A stretch of DNA of 8,449 nucleotides from NCBI GenBank assembly GCA_025357175.1, contig JANXPS010000179.1, positions 1 to 8,449 on the forward strand, in the 5' to 3' direction. The notes beneath the pieces are model-generated. The model was not told the origin of the DNA and did not search any database. It worked only from the letters and a program-made list of their open reading frames with translations. The DNA is from Deltaproteobacteria bacterium (GTDB lineage: Bacteria > Desulfobacterota > Deferrimicrobia > Deferrimicrobiales > Deferrimicrobiaceae). Below, piece by piece: positions 1-8,449 of this stretch (the first letter of the stretch is position 1; the number at the start of each line of letters is the position of its first letter). The translations under genes were made by a program, and so were the position numbers.

Positions 1-187
1 AAATGGGTTCCCTCGACCAGCATGTCGGTCGATATCACCGCGCGGCCCCGGCACGAAAGGAGGGCGGCATCGTCGCCGATGCCCAGCTCTCCGGGCCTTT
101 CAGGACCGCCGAAATCGCGTTGAACCATGGCGATGAAGCCGAACTCCCCGGCGTCTCGAAGCGACCGCCGGGGACGGGGATTTGGGT

Positions 188-191
<4 letters not shown>
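1..191 (-). CDS. thiL: Thiamine-monophosphate kinase, N-terminal 63 codons (cut by window edge)
   Basis: ThiL phosphorylates thiamine monophosphate with ATP to give thiamine diphosphate, the last step of cofactor synthesis, in the cytoplasm. Only the N-terminus is present. Reading from the GTG at 191, the frame stays open to base 1. It shows the family's opening signature GEFGFIA (residues 15-21), the glycine/aspartate motif ELGIGDDAALL (35-45), and ISTDMLVEGTHF running off the edge, with D56 of the STD motif among the expected Mg-nucleotide ligands. These match the start of E. coli ThiL closely in order and spacing. The GTG overlaps the lon stop codon (GTGA), so translation is probably coupled to lon. 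No strong Shine-Dalgarno is visible, only the A-rich end of lon. The next in-frame ATG (codon 22) lies inside the conserved GEF block and is too late. Identity is firm; the start codon is likely but inferred. Confidence 0.9.
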
Positions 192-2770
<2,579 letters not shown>

Positions 2771-2805
2771 ATCGGTTTCTTCCCCCCATTTAAATGCTGG
2801 CCGAA
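2771..2805 (-). promoter_or_regulatory. hsp20-lon intergenic gap with lon ribosome-binding region
   Basis: This 35-base gap is the longest non-coding stretch in the window. On the minus strand it contains an AT-rich palindrome CATTTAAATG (2787-2796), then a purine run GGGGGGAAGAAA (2776-2787) ending 5 bases before the lon ATG. The purine run is the probable ribosome-binding region, though it is not a perfect Shine-Dalgarno. No CIRCE element and no clear sigma-32 or sigma-70 promoter pair is seen, so lon is probably read through from hsp20. Confidence 0.5.
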
Positions 2806-3252
2806 TCAGGACTCGTCTTCGACGTCGATCCGGACGCGCTGCTCGCGCCCTCGCCGTTCCGACACTTTCGGGACGAACAATGTCAGGACGCCCCCCTTGA
2901 GCCCAGCGGTCATCTCGGACAGGTTCACGGATCCGCTGATCTCGAAAACACGGCAGAACTTCCCGAACGTGCGCTCCATGCACAGGTACGACGCGTCGCA
3001 TCCGGCCTGGTCGGGCCGCTTTTCTCCCGATACTTCGATCCGGGCTCCGCGGACCACCACCTGCACGTGCCGGACGGATACGCCCGGCACCTCCATGCGG
3101 ATGGATACGCCCTCGGAGGTTTCGTTGACGTCGGACGGCGGGCGATAGCTCCCCTCGGTCGACACATCGAGAAGCGTCACGCCGCCCAGCATGAGGATGC
3201 CGGACCGGGCGTTCTCGCCCGGATTATCCCTTTTCCCGCCGGGGCAGCTCAC
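2806..3252 (-). CDS. Small heat-shock protein, Hsp20/alpha-crystallin family
   Basis: An ATP-independent holdase that binds unfolding proteins and keeps them soluble for DnaK/DnaJ refolding or Lon degradation. From the GTG at 3252 it is 148 residues. The alpha-crystallin domain spans about 37-130: PPSDVNET (38-45), IRMEVPGV (51-58), IEVSGEKR (72-79), the YLCMERTFGKFCRVFEI strand pair (89-105) and the hallmark GVLTLFVPK (121-129). IDV (142-144) could serve as the C-terminal I-x-I/V anchor. The usual N-terminal arm with an amphipathic RMNRLFDE-type helix is absent. Four cysteines (3, 85, 91, 100) are more than is typical. Start choice: GTG 3252 overlaps the galU stop and has AAGGAG 8 bases upstream. 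The ATG at 3192 (128 residues) has no visible Shine-Dalgarno but begins nearer the domain and remains possible. Family identity is firm; the start is about 60:40. Confidence 0.88.
   Translation of the reverse strand: MSCPGGKRDNPGENARSGILMLGGVTLLDVSTEGSYRPPSDVNETSEGVSIRMEVPGVSVRHVQVVVRGARIEVSGEKRPDQAGCDASYLCMERTFGKFCRVFEISGSVNLSEMTAGLKGGVLTLFVPKVSERRGREQRVRIDVEDES
3205..3222 (-). promoter_or_regulatory. Perfect 7-bp GC hairpin at the 5' end of hsp20
   Basis: The minus strand reads CCGGGCG-AGAA-CGCCCGG, a perfect 7-bp stem with a 4-base loop. It lies between the galU stop (3249) and the ATG at 3192, just inside hsp20 if the GTG at 3252 is the start. No T-run follows it on the minus strand, so it is not a standard intrinsic terminator. 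It could affect translation initiation or RNA stability. Chance is a real possibility in GC-rich sequence. Confidence 0.4.
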
Positions 3253-4115
3253 CGCACCTTCTCCTTCTTCAGAAAGGCCCGGAGACCCGGGCCGAGTTCG
3301 GGATCCTTCAGTGCGAAGGCGATGTTCGCCATCTGGAACCCGAGCTTCGTGCCGCAATCGTAGCGGGTTCCCTTGAACTGGTATCCGATGACGCGCTCCT
3401 TGCCGATCAGCGACCGGATGGCGTCGGTGAGCTGGATCTCGCCTCCCGCGCCGGGTTGGGTGGCCTGCAGCGCCGGGAATATCGCAGGCGGCAGGATGTA
3501 CCGTCCGATGATCGCAAGGTTGGACGGCGCCTTGTCGGGCTTGGGCTTTTCGACCATGTCCTCGACCTCGTAAACGCCCTCGGCGATGCGCTTCCCTTTT
3601 ATGATGCCGTAGCGCGACACCTGGTCCCGCGGGACCTCCTGGATCGCAAGCACCACGCCGGCGCCGTACTTTTCCTGGATGCCGATCATCTGCCGCATCA
3701 CCGGTGTCTTCGCGTCGATGACGTCGTCGGAGAGAACGACCGCGAACGGCTCGTATCCGACGAGGTCCATCGTCCGCAGGACCGCGTGCCCGAGACCTAG
3801 AGGCAGGTTCTGCCGGACGTAGAAGAAGTCGGCCAGGTCGCTGATCGAGCGGATCAGCGCGTGCAGCTTCCCGTCGCCCTTCTTCTCGAGGGTGGCCTCG
3901 AGCTCGAAGGAGACGTCGAAGTGGTCCTCGATCGCGTTCTTGCCGCGCCCCGTGACGATGATCATGTCGCGGACGCCGGCGGCCCTCGCCTCCTCGACTC
4001 CGTGCTGGATGAGCGGCTTGTCGACGAGCGGCAGCATCTCCTTGGGCGAAGCCTTGGTCGCGGGCAGGAAGCGGGTACCGAAGCCCGCGGCAGGAAAAAC
4101 CGCTTTACGGATCAT
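3249..4115 (-). CDS. galU: UTP--glucose-1-phosphate uridylyltransferase
   Basis: Makes UDP-glucose and pyrophosphate from UTP and glucose-1-phosphate in the cytoplasm, feeding lipopolysaccharide, exopolysaccharide and sugar-nucleotide pathways. The 288-residue product has the usual family length. The N-terminal Rossmann-like nucleotidyltransferase signature is present: AVFPAAGFGTRFLPATKASPKE (5-26, with G11, G13, T14, R15, P24, K25 and E26). It is followed by VDKPLIQ (31-37), a probable metal-binding LSDD (128-131), VEKP (188-191), GEIQLTDAI (226-234) and GTRYDCGTKLGF (249-260), all in the expected order. The chosen start is ATG 4115, which has AAGGAGG 8 bases upstream. GTG 4133 and ATG 4121 are in frame but sit on or too close to that ribosome-binding site. 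The gene overlaps the helicase end by 11 bases and its stop overlaps the favoured hsp20 start. The general family also includes other sugar-nucleotide pyrophosphorylases, but the motif set is that of GalU. Confidence 0.95.
   Translation of the reverse strand: MIRKAVFPAAGFGTRFLPATKASPKEMLPLVDKPLIQHGVEEARAAGVRDMIIVTGRGKNAIEDHFDVSFELEATLEKKGDGKLHALIRSISDLADFFYVRQNLPLGLGHAVLRTMDLVGYEPFAVVLSDDVIDAKTPVMRQMIGIQEKYGAGVVLAIQEVPRDQVSRYGIIKGKRIAEGVYEVEDMVEKPKPDKAPSNLAIIGRYILPPAIFPALQATQPGAGGEIQLTDAIRSLIGKERVIGYQFKGTRYDCGTKLGFQMANIAFALKDPELGPGLRAFLKKEKVR
3261..3266 (-). promoter_or_regulatory. Shine-Dalgarno supporting the hsp20 GTG start
   Basis: AAGGAG lies on the minus strand within the last codons of galU, exactly 8 bases upstream of the GTG at 3252. 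This optimal spacing and the GTGA stop/start overlap are the reasons for preferring GTG over the ATG 60 bases downstream. The same bases encode Lys/Glu codons near the galU C-terminus, so a coincidental match is possible. Confidence 0.55.
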
Positions 4116-6156
4116 TCGCATCTCCTCCTTCACGCATCGAGCCGGGTGACCGGAAACGACTGAACAGTTTTTCGACCTCGACGATGTCCCGCGTCCAGCG
4201 CATCGGCGGCAGGCTCTTCCGGAACAACGCGCCGTAGGAGCGGCTGACCACCCTGTGGTCGAGCAGGGCGACGACGCCGTAATCGTCTCCCCTGCGCAGC
4301 AAACGCCCGACGCCTTGCCGGAGCGAGAGCACCGCCTCGGGCACCTGGTATTCCGAGAACGGCTCGCCGCCCCGGTCGCGGATCGCCTTGATGCGCGCCT
4401 CGACCACGGGGTCGCCCGGCGGCGCGAAAGGCAGCTTGTCGATCAGGACGCAGCGAAGCGACGCCCCCGGCACGTCGATCCCTTCCCAGAAGGTGCCGGT
4501 GCCCACGAGCACCGCGTCCTCTTCCTCCCGGAAGGCGCGCAGAAGCTGCGGGCGCGGCGCCTCGCCCTGGACCAGGACCGTGCAGGGCAATTCGCGCCGC
4601 AACGTCGCGGCCAGCGCCGACAGGATCCGGTAGCTGGTGCAAAGGACCAGCGCCCCGCCTCCCGTGAGCCGGAGGAGCCGCACCGCCTCGACGCCCGCCG
4701 CGTCGGGGAATTCGGGCGCGGACGGGTCGGGCAGCCCTTTCGGCACGTACGCGAGCGACTGTCCTGCGAAATCGAATTCATTATCCACGATGAGATCGAC
4801 AGCGGCAACCTCGGCAAGACCCACGCGCGCCTTGAAATAGGCCAGGTCGCCCGCCACGGAAAGGGTCGCGGAGGCGAGCAGCGTCGGAGGCGGCTGCTCC
4901 CACATGGCGGAAGCGAGCGTCGGGGCGATCTCGACCGGCGTGCGGCAAAGCGTCACCGCGTGCCCCCGGCGTTCGGCCCACGAAACGGCGCGGGCGGGCT
5001 CGGTTTCGAGGATGGCCGCGAAGTCGTCGAGGAAGGCGCGGACGCGACGGTGCAGCGACTCGGCGTCGCGCAGCGCGTCGCCTCCGGGCAGGCCCGCAAT
5101 CGGCCCCTCGTGCAGCAGCTGCGCCAGCTCCTCGCCGAATTCCGCCATCGCGGCCGCGGTCGAGTGAAAGCGCGGGTCCTTCCCGGGCTCGGGAATAACG
5201 GCGCGCCCCTCGCCCGTAACCGACGAGAAAAAGGATTCGGCCGCCCGCAGGAACATCTCGGTCGCCGGGAGCACCGGCCGCCAGGCGGGGCCGGACAGGC
5301 CCTCCGACGCAAGCCCGGAACTGCCCGTCCGCCGCAGGTCGCGGCAGAGCTCGATGGCGCGCCCCAGCGTGATCGTCGTCCCGAAGAAGGAGGCGGCGGC
5401 CTCCTCGATGCCATGCGCCTCGTCGAACACGACGATATCGGCCGGCGGCAGCAGTTCGGCCGGGTAGCGGCGGCCCGCGTCGCCGCTGCCGGCAACCTTC
5501 CCGCGCAATGCGAGGTCGGCGAAAAACAGGTGGTGGTTGGCCACGACGAGGTCGGCCTCGGCCGCCTTCCGGCGCGCCGCCATCAGGAAGCAGCGGTCTG
5601 CTTCAGAGCAGGAGGACGGGTCGCACGAGTCGCTGCGGGAGTTGACCTCGGACCAGGCGCGCAGGTCGTCCGGCACGCCCTCGCACTCGGAAATGTCTCC
5701 GGAACGGGTGACCGTCGCGAACTCCGCGATCGCATCGAACCAGCGCGCCTCTTTCGCGAACTCGAAGAGCGGCTCGGCGGAGAATCGTTTCCATCGAAGG
5801 CGGCACAGGTAGTTGCCGCGGCCCTTGATCACCGCGTACGCAAAGGGGATGTCGATCGCGCCCCGGAGCATCGGGATGTCGTGGTCGACAAGTTGCTGCT
5901 GGAGCGTTTTCGTTCCCGTGGCGACGAGCGTCTTGCCGCCGGACAGGATGGCGGGAACGAGGTAGGCGAGCGTCTTGCCGATGCCGGTCGCCGCCTCTGC
6001 GACCAGGACCCGCTCCTCCGAGATGGCGTCGGCCCAGGCTTCGGCCAGCCGGAGCTGACCGGGCCGCGGCTCGAAACCGGGTAGCGAGGACTGGAGCGCC
6101 CCGCCGGGGGCGAAGACGCGGCGAACCTTCTCCCTGAGCGTCTCCCGTTCGATCAA
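4105..6156 (-). CDS. DinG/XPD-family iron-sulfur ATP-dependent DNA helicase
   Basis: A superfamily 2 helicase of the Rad3/XPD/DinG group, ATP-driven 5'-3' enzymes that unwind damaged or structured DNA (forks, R-loops, D-loops in E. coli DinG). The product is 683 residues. Motifs in order: Q-motif-like GFEPRPGQLRLAEA (27-40); Walker A ATGIGKT (56-62); four candidate [4Fe-4S] ligands C118, C178, C183 and C189, the last three spaced 5 and 6 apart exactly as in E. coli DinG (C194, C199, C205); NHHLFFADL (207-215); DEAH box (245-248); LLASATLSV (about 425-433); GTGTFWEGIDVPG (about 550-562); motif VI QGVGRLLRR (about 613-621). All core motifs look intact. The start is TTG at 6156, overlapping the upstream stop (TTGA) with only a weak ribosome-binding site, which suggests coupling. 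No nearby ATG would keep the N-terminal motif. The symbol is left blank because DinG and YoaA subtypes cannot be separated by eye. Confidence 0.93.
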   Translation of the reverse strand: MIERETLREKVRRVFAPGGALQSSLPGFEPRPGQLRLAEAWADAISEERVLVAEAATGIGKTLAYLVPAILSGGKTLVATGTKTLQQQLVDHDIPMLRGAIDIPFAYAVIKGRGNYLCRLRWKRFSAEPLFEFAKEARWFDAIAEFATVTRSGDISECEGVPDDLRAWSEVNSRSDSCDPSSCSEADRCFLMAARRKAAEADLVVANHHLFFADLALRGKVAGSGDAGRRYPAELLPPADIVVFDEAHGIEEAAASFFGTTITLGRAIELCRDLRRTGSSGLASEGLSGPAWRPVLPATEMFLRAAESFFSSVTGEGRAVIPEPGKDPRFHSTAAAMAEFGEELAQLLHEGPIAGLPGGDALRDAESLHRRVRAFLDDFAAILETEPARAVSWAERRGHAVTLCRTPVEIAPTLASAMWEQPPPTLLASATLSVAGDLAYFKARVGLAEVAAVDLIVDNEFDFAGQSLAYVPKGLPDPSAPEFPDAAGVEAVRLLRLTGGGALVLCTSYRILSALAATLRRELPCTVLVQGEAPRPQLLRAFREEEDAVLVGTGTFWEGIDVPGASLRCVLIDKLPFAPPGDPVVEARIKAIRDRGGEPFSEYQVPEAVLSLRQGVGRLLRRGDDYGVVALLDHRVVSRSYGALFRKSLPPMRWTRDIVEVEKLFSRFRSPGSMREGGDANDP
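4124..4130 (-). promoter_or_regulatory. Shine-Dalgarno that fixes the galU start
   Basis: AAGGAGG on the minus strand is a near-perfect anti-16S match placed 8 bases before the ATG at 4115, inside the 3' end of the helicase gene. It favours MIRKAV as the GalU N-terminus over the two upstream in-frame starts (4121 and 4133). Confidence 0.8.
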
Positions 6157-8237
6157 GGATCCGACACGGGGACGAAGTTTCCGAGCTCGATCTTGAGCAG
6201 CGTCGTGCGCCGTTTCATTTCGCCGGCGGGGCCGAACGTGAAGGCGCCGGTCACGCCTGCGAAACTCCTCATCCTCGGGATCCGTTCGCGCATCGATTCG
6301 CCCGCGCCGCGCGGGTCGCGCGGGCCTTCGGCCGGGTACGCGGCGGCGAGCATCTGCGCGCCGTCGTATCCCATCGCCTCGAAGCGGGATGGGGAGAAAC
6401 GCATGGCGTCGCGGAATTCGCGTCGGAACCGGTCGCCCTGACCGCCGGGCAGCGCGTCTGCGTAATCGACGGAAAATACGGAACCTGCCACGGTGTCCCC
6501 CGCCTTGCGGATCAGTTCATCGTCGTTCCAGCCCGAGAAACCGGCCAACGGGAGAAACACGTCGAAGTAGCGGAGCTGCGACGCGATCAGGAATACGCGG
6601 TCCCACCGGTCGGCGACCAGGATCGCTCCCGAGACCGGCTTTCCGCCCTTGCCGCGGCCGCGGGCCCGCGCCTGGCGGGCGGACGGTGAATCCGCGACGG
6701 CACTCCTGATCAGCGGCGAGAAATCGCGCAGCCCGGGCGCGTAGTTGAGCGTCTTGAGGATACGGATGCCATATTCCTTCGCGGCGGCGGCCACCGCCTC
6801 CGAGAATCCTTTCCCGTACCCGTTCTCGGGGGCGAACAGGAACAGCTCCGTGCTGCCCTTTTTCGACAGGTGCGCCAGGACGGCTCGCGCCTCCTGCTGG
6901 GGAGACAGGCCGAACGGATAAAGGAACGGTTTGTCGAGAACCGGCTTCTGGCCGAGGTAGAGCAGCGGCGGCGACTTGGGGCCGAAGGCCGCCGCGACAG
7001 AACGACCCTCCTCGCCGGTCAGGGGCCCGATGAAGCCGATGACCGAGCGGTCGGCCGACCACGCCTGGTATTCCTTGCGCGCCTTCTCGGGCAAGCCGCC
7101 CGTGTCGACCCAGCGAAGGACGGGTGAGGAGCCGGTATCGGCGTCTCCCCGGTGCCCCTGCCGGAGCGCGACCTCGGCGCCCGCCATGACCGAGAAACCG
7201 GCATCGGCGAGTTTGCCGGACAGCGGCAAGAGGCCCACGATGCGCGGACGGGCGGACACGATCTTGTCGATGCGGAAAAGGTGTTCGGCCGCCTCTCGGG
7301 CTTTCGGTCCGCCGGCATGCGCGGCCCGGTCGAGCGCCCATCCGCTCATGCCCAGGTAGCCGTTCTTGAGGGCGATGCGGCCCAGGGCGAAATAAAGCCG
7401 GCCCTTGACCTCGGGATCCTCTTCGGCCTCGGCCGCCTGGTGCAGCGCGGCGGCGTCCTCGGCCGAATCGGCCAATGCGTCGCGCTCGGCTCGCAGGCGC
7501 GCCGCGGCCTCGGGCTCCCGGGCTGCGGCGACCCCCTGCCGGAACATCGTCATCGCGCGTGCGAGGCGTCCGGCCCCGGCCTCGGCGCGCCCCATGATGG
7601 CCAGCAGCGTCGGCAGGTCGCCATCGACGAATTTCTGGTCGATGAGGTAGCCCGCGAGGTCGCGCACTTCGGCCGCGCGCTGCGGCAACCGGCCCGCGAT
7701 GCGCATCTTGAGGTCCATCGCGGAAAGGACCAGATACCGGGCCCGCGTGAGCAGCAAGGCCGAGTCGGCCGCGGACATCGCGGCGTCGAGTTCGTTGGAG
7801 GCGAGCAACAGTTCGCCGATGCGCGCCCAGGCGAAACCTTTCCGCTCGTCGTCGAGGCCGCCCGCCACGAGCGCCCTGAACCGGGTCAGGGCATCCCCGG
7901 TGCGCCCGGCCTGGAAATCGGCCTCCGCTGCGTCGAGCGCCGGGGGGCGGACGGTCCGCACCATCGACACCGTCTGGCGAAGCGCCTGCACGTTGTCGGC
8001 GGCGGGTTTCGCGGAGACGGGTAGCGCGGGTGCAGGCGTGAACGGCAGGACCTTGGTCTGCGCCGGCGGCGCCTTGCGGGATCCGGCGGATTTCGGCTCG
8101 GCCGCAAACGCGTGCGGCGTCACGAACGGCGACAGCAGCGCCGCCGCCGCGACCGCGAACTCGATGCGGCGAAAGAAGACGGAAGTCGGGAAGGGGCGGG
8201 ATCCCGGGATACGGGATGGGATGCGGGATTTCATCAT
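6153..8237 (-). CDS. Exported periplasmic-binding-fold protein with helical N-terminal half (LpoA-like / ABC substrate-binding-like)
   Basis: 694 residues in three parts. First is a probable Sec signal peptide: basic RR (23-24), hydrophobic FAVAAAALLSPFV (27-39) and a likely cut after HAFA (residue 45). Second, after a Pro/Ala-rich linker (50-80), is an alpha-helical repeat region resembling TPRs (about 98-320), rich in paired Ala/Leu helices. Third is a type I periplasmic-binding fold (about 331-694), opening with RIVGLLPLSGKLADAG (332-347) and including VIGFIGPLTGEEGRSVA (399-415), LFLFAPENGYGKG (465-477) and FEAMGYDGAQML (619-630), as in Leu/Ile/Val-binding and LpoA families. TPR-like plus binding fold matches LpoA, an outer-membrane activator of penicillin-binding protein 1A, but I see no cysteine at all, so no lipobox. 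Ligand and partner are unknown. AAGGG fits better with the second ATG (8234) than the first (8237). Starts 5 bases after dnaJ. Confidence 0.8.
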   Translation of the reverse strand: MMKSRIPSRIPGSRPFPTSVFFRRIEFAVAAAALLSPFVTPHAFAAEPKSAGSRKAPPAQTKVLPFTPAPALPVSAKPAADNVQALRQTVSMVRTVRPPALDAAEADFQAGRTGDALTRFRALVAGGLDDERKGFAWARIGELLLASNELDAAMSAADSALLLTRARYLVLSAMDLKMRIAGRLPQRAAEVRDLAGYLIDQKFVDGDLPTLLAIMGRAEAGAGRLARAMTMFRQGVAAAREPEAAARLRAERDALADSAEDAAALHQAAEAEEDPEVKGRLYFALGRIALKNGYLGMSGWALDRAAHAGGPKAREAAEHLFRIDKIVSARPRIVGLLPLSGKLADAGFSVMAGAEVALRQGHRGDADTGSSPVLRWVDTGGLPEKARKEYQAWSADRSVIGFIGPLTGEEGRSVAAAFGPKSPPLLYLGQKPVLDKPFLYPFGLSPQQEARAVLAHLSKKGSTELFLFAPENGYGKGFSEAVAAAAKEYGIRILKTLNYAPGLRDFSPLIRSAVADSPSARQARARGRGKGGKPVSGAILVADRWDRVFLIASQLRYFDVFLPLAGFSGWNDDELIRKAGDTVAGSVFSVDYADALPGGQGDRFRREFRDAMRFSPSRFEAMGYDGAQMLAAAYPAEGPRDPRGAGESMRERIPRMRSFAGVTGAFTFGPAGEMKRRTTLLKIELGNFVPVSDP
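8205..8228 (-). repeat. Two tandem 12-base units in the signal-peptide n-region
   Basis: Two adjacent 12-mers differing at two positions (minus strand TCCCGCATCCCA at 8217-8228 and TCCCGTATCCCG at 8205-8216) encode SRIP twice, residues 4-11 of the exported protein. Related GGATCCCG sequence follows directly. This looks like a small slippage duplication in the charged, tolerant part of the signal peptide. Confidence 0.6.
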
Positions 8238-8242
8238 GTCCC

Positions 8243-8449
8243 TTATCCGAAGAACTCCTTCACTTTTTCGAAGAAGCTGCGCGACATCGGCCCCGGCGAT
8301 TCCCCCGCCAGCACCTGGAACTCGGTCAGAAGCTCCTTCTGGCGCTTGTTCAGCTTCCTGGGCACGTCGATGACGGTGCGGATGACGAGATTGCCCCTCC
8401 GGTATCCGTTGACCTGCGCCACCCCTTCGCCCTTCATGACGAAATCCTG
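8243..8449 (-). CDS. dnaJ: Chaperone DnaJ, C-terminal 68 residues (cut by window edge)
   Basis: DnaJ is the Hsp40 co-chaperone that delivers unfolded clients to DnaK and stimulates its ATPase in the cytoplasm. Only the end of C-terminal domain II and the dimerisation tail are present, open to base 8449. The fragment begins QDFVMKGEGV, corresponding to the FRLKGKGxP segment of DnaJ. It continues with GYRRGNLVIRTVIDVP (the family's GRGDxxVxVxVxxP strand), then KLNKRQKELLTEF and a terminal SFFEKVKEFFG, all in canonical order. A CbpA-type paralogue is possible because the J domain and zinc-finger region lie outside the window, but the FFEKVK ending is typical of true DnaJ. The TAA stop lies 5 bases before the next gene. 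Confidence 0.9.
   Translation of the reverse strand, partial: QDFVMKGEGVAQVNGYRRGNLVIRTVIDVPRKLNKRQKELLTEFQVLAGESPGPMSRSFFEKVKEFFG

Noticed and set aside
2787..2796. CATTTAAATG palindrome as a promoter or operator
   Set aside because: It is AT-rich and symmetrical, but there is no matching -35 element or known operator consensus, and the gap is only 35 bases. It is kept only as a note in the intergenic feature.
3205..3222. Intrinsic terminator between galU and hsp20
   Set aside because: The stem is perfect but has no T-run after it on the minus strand, and it may lie within the hsp20 coding sequence.
2806..3357. A 183-residue Hsp20 reading starting inside galU
   Set aside because: It would overlap galU by over 100 bases, and the extra residues show no Hsp20 similarity. 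The GTG at 3252 or ATG at 3192 is more plausible.
4255..6084. A 609-codon open frame on the plus strand opposite the helicase
   Set aside because: Low-complexity Arg/Gly/Ala/Asp composition with no domain, while the minus strand carries every DinG-family motif. It is a shadow of codon bias.
7152..8024. A 290-codon plus-strand frame opposite the exported protein
   Set aside because: No motif, no convincing ribosome-binding site, and composition typical of antisense frames in GC-rich DNA.

Overview
This is a compact, GC-rich bacterial chromosomal segment. Seven genes all lie on the minus strand with almost no intergenic DNA. In transcription order (high to low coordinates) they are: the 3' end of dnaJ (cut by the window edge), a large exported periplasmic-binding-fold protein with a helical N-terminal half, a DinG/XPD-type iron-sulfur helicase, galU, a small heat-shock protein of the Hsp20 family, the ATP-dependent protease lon, and the first 63 codons of thiL (cut at the other edge). 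I see no RNA genes, mobile elements, CRISPR arrays, integration scars or plasmid functions, and no gene-free stretch longer than 35 bases.

The content and style (high GC, mixed ATG/GTG/TTG starts, chaperone and protease genes in one run, a DnaJ tail ending in an FFEKVKEFF-like motif) suggest a free-living Gram-negative bacterium, perhaps in the Desulfobacterota/Geobacter-like part of the tree. That placement is an inference from general resemblance and is weak.

The junctions look like one transcription unit. dnaJ and the exported protein are 5 bases apart. The exported protein and the helicase share a TTGA stop/start. The helicase and galU overlap by 11 bases. galU and hsp20 share GTGA if the favoured hsp20 start is right. 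hsp20 and lon are separated by 35 bases, and lon and thiL again share GTGA. No convincing promoter or terminator is visible, so transcription probably begins upstream of the window, although one inside a gene cannot be excluded.

Functionally, DnaJ, Hsp20 and Lon form a proteostasis group that folds, holds and degrades damaged protein. The helicase (DNA structure or repair), GalU (UDP-glucose for envelope polysaccharide) and the exported ligand-binding-like protein (possibly envelope synthesis) fit loosely with stress and envelope upkeep. ThiL is a thiamine-cofactor enzyme that seems to be a passenger.

Most of the window is ordinary housekeeping DNA. The strongest oddity is the C-terminal tail of Lon, about 55 residues beyond the protease domain. 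It is lysine-rich and strikingly periodic: lysine at every third residue eight times, then at every fourth. The N-terminus of the same protein is acidic. I found no clear evidence of a new multigene system.
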